This document shows, piece by piece, positions 24,041 to 32,932 of a stretch of DNA of 64,000 nucleotides (position 1 is its first letter; each line of letters opens with the position of its first letter). The notes under the pieces are model-generated. The model made no database searches, was not told the origin of the DNA, and saw nothing but the letters and a program-made list of their open reading frames with translations. The translations under genes and the position numbers were made by a program. The stretch covers positions 186,001 through 250,000 of the forward strand of contig NZ_JAPENX010000001.1 of NCBI RefSeq assembly GCF_026341815.1, given 5' to 3'. Origin of the DNA: Streptomyces sp. NBC_00572 (GTDB lineage Bacteria > Actinomycetota > Actinomycetes > Streptomycetales > Streptomycetaceae).

Positions 24041-24082
24041 GTCTGCAAGTAAAGCATGCGCAGGTGCGAACGAAAGGAGGCT

Positions 24083-24097
24083 GTCCGAATAGCGGAC
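24083..24097. promoter_or_regulatory. Palindrome gtccg-N5-cggac upstream of the leader ORF
   Basis: Perfect 5-bp arms (gtccgaatagcggac), 43 bp upstream of the leader peptide ATG, in a position where a repressor could act on the met promoter. No family can be assigned. Confidence 0.3.
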
Positions 24098-24318
24098 GCC
24101 TTTGAGACGCCATGCGGACACTTCGGAGGCCGTCCTTCCGCTCTCTTTCCGCGCGTGGCCTGCGGGGACGGGCCCGGTGGATCGGTGCCCGCGCGCGGGG
24201 CGGGAGGGCTGTGCGGGGGCGGGTTGTGGCCCAGGCCACGCCCGGTGACCCGGACGTGCCGGGAGGGCGGTGGGGGGCGAGCGCATCGGGCCTTTCGGCC
24301 CGTAATACCCTCGGGCGC

Positions 24319-24681
24319 ATGCTTGACGCCCTGACGGTCGCGGTCTCCGTGGCCGCGCTCGCCCTCGCCGCCTGGTGCGGCTACGCCGCCTTCCGTGACC
24401 AGTCGACCAAGGACTGGCACTTCATCGGCATGGCCGTGGTGTCCTTCCTCGTCCTGGTCCAGCTGATCGTCGGGATCGTGCAGCTGACGCGCGGCGAGAA
24501 GGCCGAAGAGGGCGCGACGATCTTCGTCGCCTATCTGCTCGGGGCGCTGTGCGCGGTGCCCATCGCCGGGTTCATGTCGCTCGCGGAGCGCAGCCGGTGG
24601 GGTTCGGCCACGGTGGCCGCCGGTGCGGTCGTCCTGGCCGTGCTCGAAGTGCGTCTCTACGACATCTGGACGGTGGGCTGA
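24319..24681 (+). CDS. Four-span membrane protein, unknown function
   Basis: A protein of 120 residues with four hydrophobic segments (about 4-24, 34-56, 65-85, 93-112) separated by short polar loops (RDQSTKDW, TRGEKAEE, ERSRWG). No SD is visible before ATG 24319; TAATAC lies 10 nt upstream and may be a -10, pointing to a very short 5' leader. It is followed 2 bp after its stop by another membrane protein gene, so the two are probably cotranscribed. No family function known to me. Confidence 0.75.
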   Translation: MLDALTVAVSVAALALAAWCGYAAFRDQSTKDWHFIGMAVVSFLVLVQLIVGIVQLTRGEKAEEGATIFVAYLLGALCAVPIAGFMSLAERSRWGSATVAAGAVVLAVLEVRLYDIWTVG

Positions 24682-24683
24682 CC

Positions 24684-25118
24684 ATGACCGAGACGCAGGA
24701 GAAGTCAGCACAGGGCGCGAAGACCCGGCTCGTCACGGGCCCCGGCATCCTGCTCGTCTGGCTGTACGGCGTGATGTCGGTCGGCGCGGTCTCCCGCTCG
24801 ATCTACCAGATCGCCACCGAGTTCGACCGGGCGCCGCTCGCGTACGCCCTGTCGGCAGTGGCCGCCGTCGTCTACGCCTTCATCACCTACACCCTGGTGC
24901 GGGGCGGGGAGACGGCCCGCAGGGCGGCGCTGGTGTGCTGCGCCGCCGAGCTCGCGGGCGTACTGATCGTCGGGACCTGGACGCTGGTCGAGCCGTCCGC
25001 CTTCCCGGACGCGACGGTCTGGTCGGACTACGGCTACGGCTATCTCTTCATTCCGGTCCTGCTTCCGCTGACCGGCATCTGGTGGCTGCGCCGGTCGCGG
25101 ACCCTCACCGCCGCCTGA
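24684..25118 (+). CDS. Four-span membrane protein, unknown function
   Basis: A protein of 144 residues with a 15-residue polar N-terminus and four membrane segments (about 19-40, 52-70, 78-98, 115-135). There is a Tyr-rich loop (WSDYGYGYLFIPVLLPL). It begins 2 bp after the preceding membrane protein gene and converges on a GNAT gene with one base between stops. The pair may form a small membrane complex; function not known. Confidence 0.75.
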   Translation: MTETQEKSAQGAKTRLVTGPGILLVWLYGVMSVGAVSRSIYQIATEFDRAPLAYALSAVAAVVYAFITYTLVRGGETARRAALVCCAAELAGVLIVGTWTLVEPSAFPDATVWSDYGYGYLFIPVLLPLTGIWWLRRSRTLTAA

Positions 25119-25119
25119 G

Positions 25120-25617
25120 TCAGGCGGCGGCCTTCTCCAGGGTCACCAGGGTGAGCCTGGGGCCGAGCTCGCGGGTGGCGACCTGCGCGTACCCCTTGCT
25201 GCGGTAGAGGCGCAGGTTGCCCTCGCTGCGGTGGCCGGTGAAGAGCTGGAAGCGCTTGGCGGCTGGGGCGGGGAGCTGCTCGGCAGCGGCCGCGAAGTGG
25301 CGCTCGATGCCGTCGAGGAGCCGGCCGCCGAGGCCGTGCCGCTGCATGCGCGGGTGCACGATCAGCTTGGCGATCCGTACCGTGCCGTCCTCGTCGAGCC
25401 GGGCCCGTACGGAGGCGACGACCTCGTCGCCGAGCCGGGCCACCAGACCGTGCCCCTCGGCCAGTTCGGCGCGCAGGGCGTCGAGCGACTGGGTGAGCGG
25501 TTCGATGGACCAGTCCCCGTAGAGCTCCGCCTCGCTCTGGTAGCAGAGGTACTGCAGCTTCAGGATGTGCTCCGCGTCCTGCGCATCCGCCGCTGAGATG
25601 GTCACACTCAGGCCCAT
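25120..25617 (-). CDS. GNAT acetyltransferase
   Basis: A protein of 165 residues from ATG 25617, with GGGAGG 9 nt upstream. Motifs: ITISAADAQDAEHILKLQ-like N-terminus, VRIAKLIVHPRMQRHGLGGRLLDGIERHF (R-x-x-R-H-G-L-G acetyl-CoA loop) and GHRSEGNLRLYRSKGYAQV. It is a single-domain N-acetyltransferase with unknown amine substrate. Confidence 0.85.
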   Translation of the reverse strand: MGLSVTISAADAQDAEHILKLQYLCYQSEAELYGDWSIEPLTQSLDALRAELAEGHGLVARLGDEVVASVRARLDEDGTVRIAKLIVHPRMQRHGLGGRLLDGIERHFAAAAEQLPAPAAKRFQLFTGHRSEGNLRLYRSKGYAQVATRELGPRLTLVTLEKAAA

Positions 25618-25654
25618 GTGTGCACGCCTCCCGCTCATCTGGTCGATCATCGGT

Positions 25655-26278
25655 TTAACGCACCCTTCCCCGTCGGCCGGGGGCGGGAACCTCTGCAGCC
25701 AGCATTCTGCGCAAGCATCCCAGGCAACGGGAACGCATCGGCCCCAGACTGCCCTGTGAGATACCCAACTCTCCTGCGATTTCCCGGTACGTGGGGTCCT
25801 CGGGATCGAGCATCGCGGTCAGCACCCGGGGGCAGCGGCCAGGCGTCCTGGTGACGGCGGCACGCAGGGTGCGGCGGCCCTCGGCCACCATCAGCGAGTG
25901 TTCCGGGGAGCCGTGGGGCCCGGAGCCGCCCGGATCCTGGGCGGGTTCCTCCCGGTAGGGGCGCTCGCGGTCGCTGGTCCTGCGGGCCCGGCGGGCCTCC
26001 GCGCGGACGGCGCGGCGCAGCCATTCGGCGGGGCGCTCGGGGGCGGCCCCCGTCTCCTTGAGCTGCTCCAGGAGACGGAGCCAGACGGCCTGTTCCAGGT
26101 CGCCCGGGTCGACTCCGGCGGCCGGCGCCTCGGCATCCGACTCGGCGGCGAGCAGCGGGGCGAGGGCGGCGAGGAGCCCGGGGGTGGCGGTGTCGTCGAC
26201 GGCGGGGGCGGCGGTGTCGTCGATGGTCGTGGTGCCGGGGGCGGTGATGCCGCGGGTGGTGATACCGGGGGTGGTCAT
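25655..26278 (-). CDS. Sigma-70 family (ECF-like) RNA polymerase sigma factor
   Basis: A protein of 207 residues from ATG 26278. The first 45 residues are Thr/Ala-rich and disordered. Then comes a reduced sigma region 2 (GDLEQAVWLRLLEQL...PAEWLRRAVRAEARRARR) and a region 4 helix-turn-helix (MLDPEDPTYREIAGELGISQGSLGPMRSRCLGCLRRML). The region 4 wording REIAGELGISQGSLGPMRSRCL is typical of Streptomyces ECF sigma factors of the sigma-E/SigL-like group. No anti-sigma gene is adjacent. What it controls is not evident; glpQ lies upstream on the same strand, separated by a hairpin. Confidence 0.85.
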   Translation of the reverse strand: MTTPGITTRGITAPGTTTIDDTAAPAVDDTATPGLLAALAPLLAAESDAEAPAAGVDPGDLEQAVWLRLLEQLKETGAAPERPAEWLRRAVRAEARRARRTSDRERPYREEPAQDPGGSGPHGSPEHSLMVAEGRRTLRAAVTRTPGRCPRVLTAMLDPEDPTYREIAGELGISQGSLGPMRSRCLGCLRRMLAAEVPAPGRRGRVR

Positions 26279-26346
26279 GAACCGCACGATGCCGGGGCAC
26301 TCGGGTGTGGTTGCGGTACGGGGCGTAAACCACCCGGGAGGAGGTC

Positions 26347-26373
26347 GTGCGGGCCCGAACGCCGGACCCGCAC
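26347..26373 (-). terminator. Terminator after glpQ
   Basis: gtgcgggcccg pairs with cggacccgcac (one mismatch), 5-nt loop, 13 bp beyond the glpQ stop. It separates glpQ from the sigma factor gene. Confidence 0.7.
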
Positions 26374-26385
26374 GGGTGTCCGGAC

Positions 26386-27582
26386 TCAGCCGCGGGCGGT
26401 GAAGTCCGCCGCGCCCAGCAGGGCGGTGTCCGGGTTGTCGGAGAAGATGCCGTCGATCCCCGTCTCCAGGTACCGCTTCAGGGCCCCGAAGGAGTCCCCG
26501 TACGCCGTCGGGTCCGTGCCCCTGCGGAAGTCCGCGGGCAGAAAGGAGTTCTCGTTGCGGTGGGTGTACGGGTGGAGGATCAGGCCCTCCGCGTGCGCGT
26601 CGCGGACCAGGGTGGTCGGGTCGCCGAGGCGGCCGCTCGCGTCCTTGGGGATCACCAGGTCGAGGGTGGGTCCGATGCCCTTGGCGTACGAGGCGATCCA
26701 GCGCAGGCCCTTGGGCGTGACCAGGTCGGCGACCGTGCGCGGGTCCCCGGCCTGGACGAAGTCCCAGGGGCGGCTGCTCGCTCCGGAGAGCAGCACCACT
26801 CCGGGCGAGTCCACCAGCTTCGCGAGCCGCTGGATGCTGCTGGGCTCGAAGGACTGGAGGAAGACCGGGGAGTTCGCGCGGTGGCGACCGTAACGGCGCA
26901 GCAGCTTGGCGAGGCGCTCCTCCAGGCCGAGCCCGAGGGAGCGGAAGTACGTGGGGTGCTTGGTCTCGACGTGCAGCCATATCTCGCGGCCCCGGCGGCG
27001 GCCCTCCTCCTCGGCCCAGCGCAGCACCTCCTCGAAGGTGGGGATCGCCCAGCGGCCGTCGTAGAGGGTGTTCTCCTGGCGGATGGCCGGAATGCGCTCC
27101 TTGGCCCGGAGGGTCTTGAGCTCGGCGAGGGTGAAGTCCTCGGTGAACCAGCCGGTGAGGGAGACGCCGTCGACGCTCTTGGTGGTCTTCCGGGAGGCGA
27201 ACTCGGGGTGGTCGGCGACGTCGGTGGTGCCGGTGATGTCGTTCTCGTGGCGGCAGACGAGGTGCCCGTCCTTGGTGGGGACGAGGTCCTGCTCGATGAC
27301 GTGGGCGCCGAGGTCGAGGGCGTGCCGGTAGGAGCCGAGGGTGTGCTCGGGGCGGTAGCCGCTGGCACCCCGGTGGGCGATGACGGTGGGGACGGGGAGG
27401 GAGCGGTAGCCGTGGCCGTGCGCGCGGCCCGCGTCGGCGGACCGGACGTCGGCCGTCTGCGACGCGGCGGCCTCTGCCACGCCCGGGCCGGCGGCGAGGG
27501 CCGTGGAGGCGCCGAGGACGGTGGCGCCCGCCGCTCCGAGAACCGTGCGCCGGGCCGGGGTCAGGCGTTCGCCCTGGGTCAT
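26386..27582 (-). CDS. glpQ: Secreted glycerophosphodiester phosphodiesterase
   Basis: A protein of 398 residues. The Tat-like signal (PARRTVLGAAGATVLGASTALAA) predicts export. The GDPD domain carries VIAHRGASGYRPEHTLGSY near residue 66 (catalytic His-Arg and Glu), IEQDLVPTKDGHLVCRHE (metal ligands E/D and general acid His), IWLHVETKHP, and IDGIFSDNPDTAL at the end. It hydrolyses glycerophosphodiesters to glycerol-3-phosphate and an alcohol, scavenging phosphate. A candidate PHO box upstream and TAGCGT at 27631-27636 as -10 support control by PhoP, as known for glpQ1 of S. coelicolor. Confidence 0.94.
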   Translation of the reverse strand: MTQGERLTPARRTVLGAAGATVLGASTALAAGPGVAEAAASQTADVRSADAGRAHGHGYRSLPVPTVIAHRGASGYRPEHTLGSYRHALDLGAHVIEQDLVPTKDGHLVCRHENDITGTTDVADHPEFASRKTTKSVDGVSLTGWFTEDFTLAELKTLRAKERIPAIRQENTLYDGRWAIPTFEEVLRWAEEEGRRRGREIWLHVETKHPTYFRSLGLGLEERLAKLLRRYGRHRANSPVFLQSFEPSSIQRLAKLVDSPGVVLLSGASSRPWDFVQAGDPRTVADLVTPKGLRWIASYAKGIGPTLDLVIPKDASGRLGDPTTLVRDAHAEGLILHPYTHRNENSFLPADFRRGTDPTAYGDSFGALKRYLETGIDGIFSDNPDTALLGAADFTARG

Positions 27583-27673
27583 GAAGTGTCCTCCTGTGTC
27601 ATGTCCCGCACCTGTCGACGGGTGCCCCCGACGCTAGGCATCAGGGCCCTACGGGCGGCAGACCTCGGCCGAA

Positions 27674-27717
27674 CATGGCGGAAACACACGTCAACACTGT
27701 GTATCCACTCGGTGAAC
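27674..27717 (-). promoter_or_regulatory. Candidate PhoP-binding PHO box of glpQ
   Basis: On the minus strand successive 11-bp units read GTTCACCGAGT, GGATACACAGT, GTTGACGTGTG and TTTCCGCCATG. The first matches the direct-repeat unit GTTCACC exactly and the 11-bp phase is that of Streptomyces PHO boxes. It ends about 38 bp upstream of the putative -10 TAGCGT (27631-27636), a suitable place for an activator. Confidence 0.55.
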
Positions 27718-27802
27718 CCGATGTGCGCACGGCGGTGACCCGCGAGTATCGTCGCCAGCTGCACCGTCAGCTCGACTGACCCGCGTCCCACCGGAGGAAC
27801 CG

Positions 27803-28474
27803 TTGTCCCGTCTCGCGATCATCAAGGCAGTGCTCGGGCCGGTCATGCGCCTGATGTTCCGCCCCCGCGTGGAGGGCGCCGAGAACATCCCGGGGACCGG
27901 TCCCGTCATCCTCGCGGGCAACCACCTGACCTTCATCGACTCGATGATCATGCCGATCTGCCTGGACCGTCCGGTCTACTTCATCGGCAAGGACGAGTAC
28001 GTGACGGGCAAGGGCATCAAGGGCCGGGCAATGGCCTGGTTCTTCACCAGCGTCGGCATGATCCCGGTGGACCGGGACGGCGGCCGCGGCGGTGTGGCGG
28101 CCCTGATGACCGGCCGTCGGGTCCTCGAAGAGGGCAAGATCTTCTCGATCTATCCGGAGGGCACCCGCTCCCCCGACGGTCGGCTGTACCGGGGCCGTAC
28201 GGGCATCGCGCGGCTCACCCTGATGACGGGCGCGCCGGTGATCCCGTTCGCGATGATCGGCACCGACAAGATCCAGCCGGGCGGCGCGGGCTTCCCGCGT
28301 CCGGGCAAGGTGACGGTCCGCTTCGGCGAGGCGATGGAGTTCTCGCGGTACGACGGGATGGACCGCGACCGCTATGTGCTGCGGGCGGTGACGGACTCGG
28401 TGATGGCCGAGGTCATGCGGCTCTCCGGGCAGGAGTACGTGGACATGTACGCCACGAAGGCGAAGGCCGCGTAG
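27803..28474 (+). CDS. 1-acylglycerol-3-phosphate O-acyltransferase (PlsC-type)
   Basis: A protein of 223 residues with the lysophosphatidate acyltransferase signature: block 1 AGNHLTFIDS (NHx4D, about residues 36-45), block 2 GMIPVDRDGGRGG, block 3 IYPEGTRSPDG (about 112-122) and block 4 VIPFAMIG. It acylates lysophosphatidic acid with acyl-CoA or acyl-ACP at the inner membrane face. The start is the TTG at 27803, supported by GGAGG 5-6 nt upstream; no ATG or GTG fits. Adjacent, divergent glpQ also concerns glycerophospholipids, though joint regulation is not shown. Confidence 0.9.
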   Translation: MSRLAIIKAVLGPVMRLMFRPRVEGAENIPGTGPVILAGNHLTFIDSMIMPICLDRPVYFIGKDEYVTGKGIKGRAMAWFFTSVGMIPVDRDGGRGGVAALMTGRRVLEEGKIFSIYPEGTRSPDGRLYRGRTGIARLTLMTGAPVIPFAMIGTDKIQPGGAGFPRPGKVTVRFGEAMEFSRYDGMDRDRYVLRAVTDSVMAEVMRLSGQEYVDMYATKAKAA

Positions 28475-28507
28475 CCCCGCCGGGCCGGCACGGTCCCCAC
28501 GAACATC

Positions 28508-28549
28508 GACGGTGCCCCGTACAGCCGCCTGGCCGTACGGGGCACCGTC
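28508..28549. terminator. Bidirectional terminator
   Basis: Perfect 15-bp arms gacggtgccccgtac/gtacggggcaccgtc with a 12-nt loop between the converging acyltransferase and efflux pump genes. Confidence 0.88.
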
Positions 28550-28563
28550 ATGTCCGCCGGGCG

Positions 28564-30108
28564 TCAGTGCTCGACGCCGTCCTCCAGCTTCTGGCCCCTG
28601 AGCAGGAACCAGGCCGCGACCGCCGTCGCGAGGAGGACCGCCGCGCCGACGCCCGCCGCGATCCGCAGGCCGTCGACGAAGGCCTCCTGGGCGGCCGACA
28701 CCAGGGCCGTCGCCGTGTCCGGGGCGAGGGCGCCGGACGCCTCGACCGCGCCGCCGAGCGACTCGTGGGCGGCGGACGCGATGTCGGAGGGGACATCGGC
28801 CGGGGTGGCGAAGTCCCGGTAGACACCGGTGACGATCGAACCGAGGACGGCGATGCCGAGCGCGGCGCCCAGTTCGTATGCGGTCTCGGAGACCGCGGAG
28901 GCGGATCCGGCCTGTTCCTTCGGGACGCTGGAGAGGATCACGTCGGCGGTGACGGTGAAGGCGAAGCCCGCACCCACACCGACGACGAGCAGGGCCGCAC
29001 CGAGCAGCGGGTAGCCGGTGTGCTGGTCGAGCGTCGTCAGGACGGCGAGCGAGAGGCCGACCGCCGCGAGACCGCCGGCCACCACGGACCGTACGGAGAA
29101 GCGACGGGCCACCAGGCCCGCGATCAGACCGGCCGTGACCGCGCCGACCGCCGCCGGGAGTTCGGCGAGGCCGGCCTCCAGGGGCTGCCGGCCCTGGACC
29201 AGCTGGAAGAACTGGGACAGGAAGAACACCAGGCCCGAGAGGCCGAGGATGGTCAGCAGGTCGGCGAGCACGGCGCCCGAGAAGCCGCGGTGGCGGAACA
29301 GGCGCATGTCCAGGAGCGGCGCGGGCAGGGTCAGCTGCCTGCGGACGAACCAGGTCAGGGCGGCGGCTCCGAGGAGGGCGGCGACGCCCGCGTCGAGGGA
29401 GATGCCGTGCGAGGCCAGTTCCTTGATCGCGTAGACGATGCCGATCAGGCCGACGAGGGAGAGGGCGACGCTGGGCAGGTCCCAGGGGCCCGGGTCGGGG
29501 TTCTTGGACTCGGGGATCAGCTTGATGCCGACGAGGACGAGGACCGCCATGACGGGCAGGTTGATGAGGAAGACCGAGCCCCACCAGAAGTGCTCCAGGA
29601 GGAAACCGCCGACGACCGGTCCGACGGCGGCGCCGGCCGAGGCCATGGCACCCCAGATGCCGATGGCGAGGCTGCGCTCGCGCGGGTCGTGGAAGAGGTT
29701 CCGGATGAGCGCCAGGGTGGACGGCATCAGGGTCGCACCGGCGACACCGAGCAGGGCGCGGGCCACGATCATCATCTCGGGGCTGGTCGCGTAGGCGTTG
29801 AGCACGGAGACGGCGCCGAAGGCGGTGGCACCGATCAGGAGCAGCTTCTTGCGGCCGATGCGGTCGCCGAGGCTGCCCATGGAGACCAGGAGTCCGGCGA
29901 TGACGAAGGAGTAGACGTCGCCGATCCAGAGGAGCTGGGTGCCGGAGGGCTTCAGGTCCTCGGAGAGGAAGGGGGTCGCGAGGCCGAGCACCGTGGCGTC
30001 GACCGCCACGAGGAGGACGGCCAGGACGAGAACGGAGAGGGCGAGCCACCGGCCGGGGCGGCGCACGCCCTCGGTATGGCCCGCGGTCTTGAGGGTGCTG
30101 GTGGTCAC
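28564..30108 (-). CDS. MFS drug efflux transporter (DHA2, 14-span)
   Basis: A protein of 514 residues with about 14 membrane segments. Motif A is SMGSLGDRIGRKKLLLIGA near residue 58, motif B is RALLGVAGATLMPSTLALIRNLF near 115, and motif C is GAMASAGAAVGPVVGGFLLEHFWWGSVFLINLP near 150. These are the proton antiporter signatures of the QacA/EmrB-like DHA2 family. It should export hydrophobic or cationic drugs or dyes. The ATG at 30108 overlaps the tetR stop by 4 bp, so the pump is cotranscribed with its presumed repressor. Confidence 0.92.
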   Translation of the reverse strand: MTTSTLKTAGHTEGVRRPGRWLALSVLVLAVLLVAVDATVLGLATPFLSEDLKPSGTQLLWIGDVYSFVIAGLLVSMGSLGDRIGRKKLLLIGATAFGAVSVLNAYATSPEMMIVARALLGVAGATLMPSTLALIRNLFHDPRERSLAIGIWGAMASAGAAVGPVVGGFLLEHFWWGSVFLINLPVMAVLVLVGIKLIPESKNPDPGPWDLPSVALSLVGLIGIVYAIKELASHGISLDAGVAALLGAAALTWFVRRQLTLPAPLLDMRLFRHRGFSGAVLADLLTILGLSGLVFFLSQFFQLVQGRQPLEAGLAELPAAVGAVTAGLIAGLVARRFSVRSVVAGGLAAVGLSLAVLTTLDQHTGYPLLGAALLVVGVGAGFAFTVTADVILSSVPKEQAGSASAVSETAYELGAALGIAVLGSIVTGVYRDFATPADVPSDIASAAHESLGGAVEASGALAPDTATALVSAAQEAFVDGLRIAAGVGAAVLLATAVAAWFLLRGQKLEDGVEH

Positions 30109-30656
30109 TTCTCCACGCTCCTGCGCGCTCCGCCGAGCAGCAGCTCGGCGATCATGTACTGGAATTCCTTGGCGGCGACCCGGCCGTCCTGCACGGCCCA
30201 GGCGCCGGAACCGACGAGCCCGTAGAAGGCCTCGGTGAGCCAGGCGGGGGGCAGGTCGATCCGGAAGACGCCCCGCTCCTGTCCGCGCCGGAAGAGCGTG
30301 GAGACCCGGGCGTCGAGGCGGGACCAGCCCTCGTTGAGCTGGTCGCCCTCGAAGAGCTGGTTCTCGGTGTAGAGGAACGACAGCAGGGGGGCGACGTCCT
30401 CGACCTCGGCGACGAGCCGTCGTACGGCCTCGTCCTCGGGTCCTTCGTCGAGTGCGGCCCGGTCGAGGGCCGCCTCCATCTCCTGCAGCCCGAGCTCTTC
30501 GAGCGCCCGCACCAGGGCGTCCCGCCCGGCGAAGTGCCGGTGCAGCGTGGCACGGCCGATACCGGCGGACCGGGCGACCTCGTCCAACGTGGCGGTCGCC
30601 TTGCGGGAGAGCAGGGCGGCGGCTGCGTGGAGCACCTGGGTGCGATCGACTGACAT
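30105..30656 (-). CDS. TetR-family transcriptional repressor
   Basis: A protein of 183 residues from ATG 30656. The N-terminal HTH spans about 7-50: QVLHAAAALLSRKATATLDEVARSAGIGRATLHRHFAGRDALVRA. The C-terminal ligand-binding domain is of the type seen with efflux pumps (WLTEAFYGLVGSGAWAVQDGRV). It lies directly upstream of and overlaps the DHA2 pump gene. A perfect palindrome 18 bp before its start is the likely operator, giving autoregulation and drug-inducible export. Confidence 0.9.
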   Translation of the reverse strand: MSVDRTQVLHAAAALLSRKATATLDEVARSAGIGRATLHRHFAGRDALVRALEELGLQEMEAALDRAALDEGPEDEAVRRLVAEVEDVAPLLSFLYTENQLFEGDQLNEGWSRLDARVSTLFRRGQERGVFRIDLPPAWLTEAFYGLVGSGAWAVQDGRVAAKEFQYMIAELLLGGARRSVEK

Positions 30657-30673
30657 GAGACGACCATACACCG

Positions 30674-30695
30674 AATGAGACATCAATGTCTCATT
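30674..30695. promoter_or_regulatory. TetR operator (perfect palindrome)
   Basis: aatgagacat-ca-atgtctcatt: 10-bp perfect arms with a 2-bp spacer. It lies between the divergent tetR-pump operon and the HAD-like gene, 18 bp from the tetR start and 47 bp from the other, so it may control both directions. It is markedly AT-richer than its surroundings. Confidence 0.8.
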
Positions 30696-30741
30696 GGATA
30701 AATCGACGCCTCACCTTGGGCGGGGACGGAATGCTGTGAAC

Positions 30742-31251
30742 ATGACGAAGCCACTGCTGCTGATCGACGTCGACGGGCCGCTGAATCCGTACGCGGCGCA
30801 GCGCGAGCGGCGCCCGCAGGGGTACGGCACCCACCGGATGAGCCCCACGGGCTGGACGGGTGCGAAGCCCGTGCGGGTCTGGCTCAATCCGGAGCACGGG
30901 GGCGAGCTGCTCGCCCTTGCCGAGGCGTACGAGCTGGTCTGGGCGACGACCTGGAAGGGCGAGGCGAACGACTGGATCGGGCCCCACCTCGGGCTGCCCG
31001 AGCTGCCGTTCATCGACTGGCCCCGGATGCACGGAAAGGCCCCTCGCGGGACCTTCTGGAAGACGCAGTACATCCTGGAGTACGCGGCGGGGCGGCCGTT
31101 CGCCTGGGTGGACGACGACATCACGTCGTACGACCACGAGTACGTGGAGCGGAACCACCTCGCCGCCGCCCTGTTGCTGCACGTCGACCCCCGGATCGGG
31201 CTGATCCGGCCGGACTTCGACGCGCTCGCGGACTGGGCGGCGGCGCTGTGA
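30742..31251 (+). CDS. HAD-like hydrolase domain protein
   Basis: A protein of 169 residues beginning MTKPLLLIDVDGPLNPY, a HAD motif I (D-x-D-G) next to the N-terminus. ELVWATTWKGEAN near residue 65 holds a Thr-Thr in the motif II position, and FAWVDDDITSYDHEY near 125 supplies the acidic motif IV. Small Streptomyces HAD proteins of this kind have no defined substrate. ATG 30742. It is divergent from the tetR operon and shares its upstream palindrome. Confidence 0.8.
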   Translation: MTKPLLLIDVDGPLNPYAAQRERRPQGYGTHRMSPTGWTGAKPVRVWLNPEHGGELLALAEAYELVWATTWKGEANDWIGPHLGLPELPFIDWPRMHGKAPRGTFWKTQYILEYAAGRPFAWVDDDITSYDHEYVERNHLAAALLLHVDPRIGLIRPDFDALADWAAAL

Positions 31252-31270
31252 CGCTCTGAGGGGTACGGGG

Positions 31271-32710
<1,440 letters not shown>

Positions 32711-32830
32711 TCAGGAGAGTGGGGTCTACCGCCGCCTCCCGGCCCGGGCCTTGGACGGGGAAGCGGCCTGTTCAACGCGTGCGGGTCACGCCAGGTCGCG
32801 CCGGACGGCGATCACGCGCCCCTCCGGGTA

Positions 32831-32865
32831 GGCATAACTATGCAATCCTCCGTATGTTTTGTCAA
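32831..32865 (-). promoter_or_regulatory. argH promoter with overlapping ARG box
   Basis: Minus strand: -35 TTGACA (32865-32860), 17 bp, -10 CATAGT (32842-32837). The near-palindrome ATTGCATAGTTATGCC (32846-32831) covers the -10, matching the style of Streptomyces ArgR sites. Bound ArgR would block polymerase. Confidence 0.8.
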
Positions 32866-32932
32866 TGCGATGCCCGGTCACGCGCCCGATATTCAACGGC
32901 GCTCCCACCGCTCAGGATCTAGGCTCCACGCC

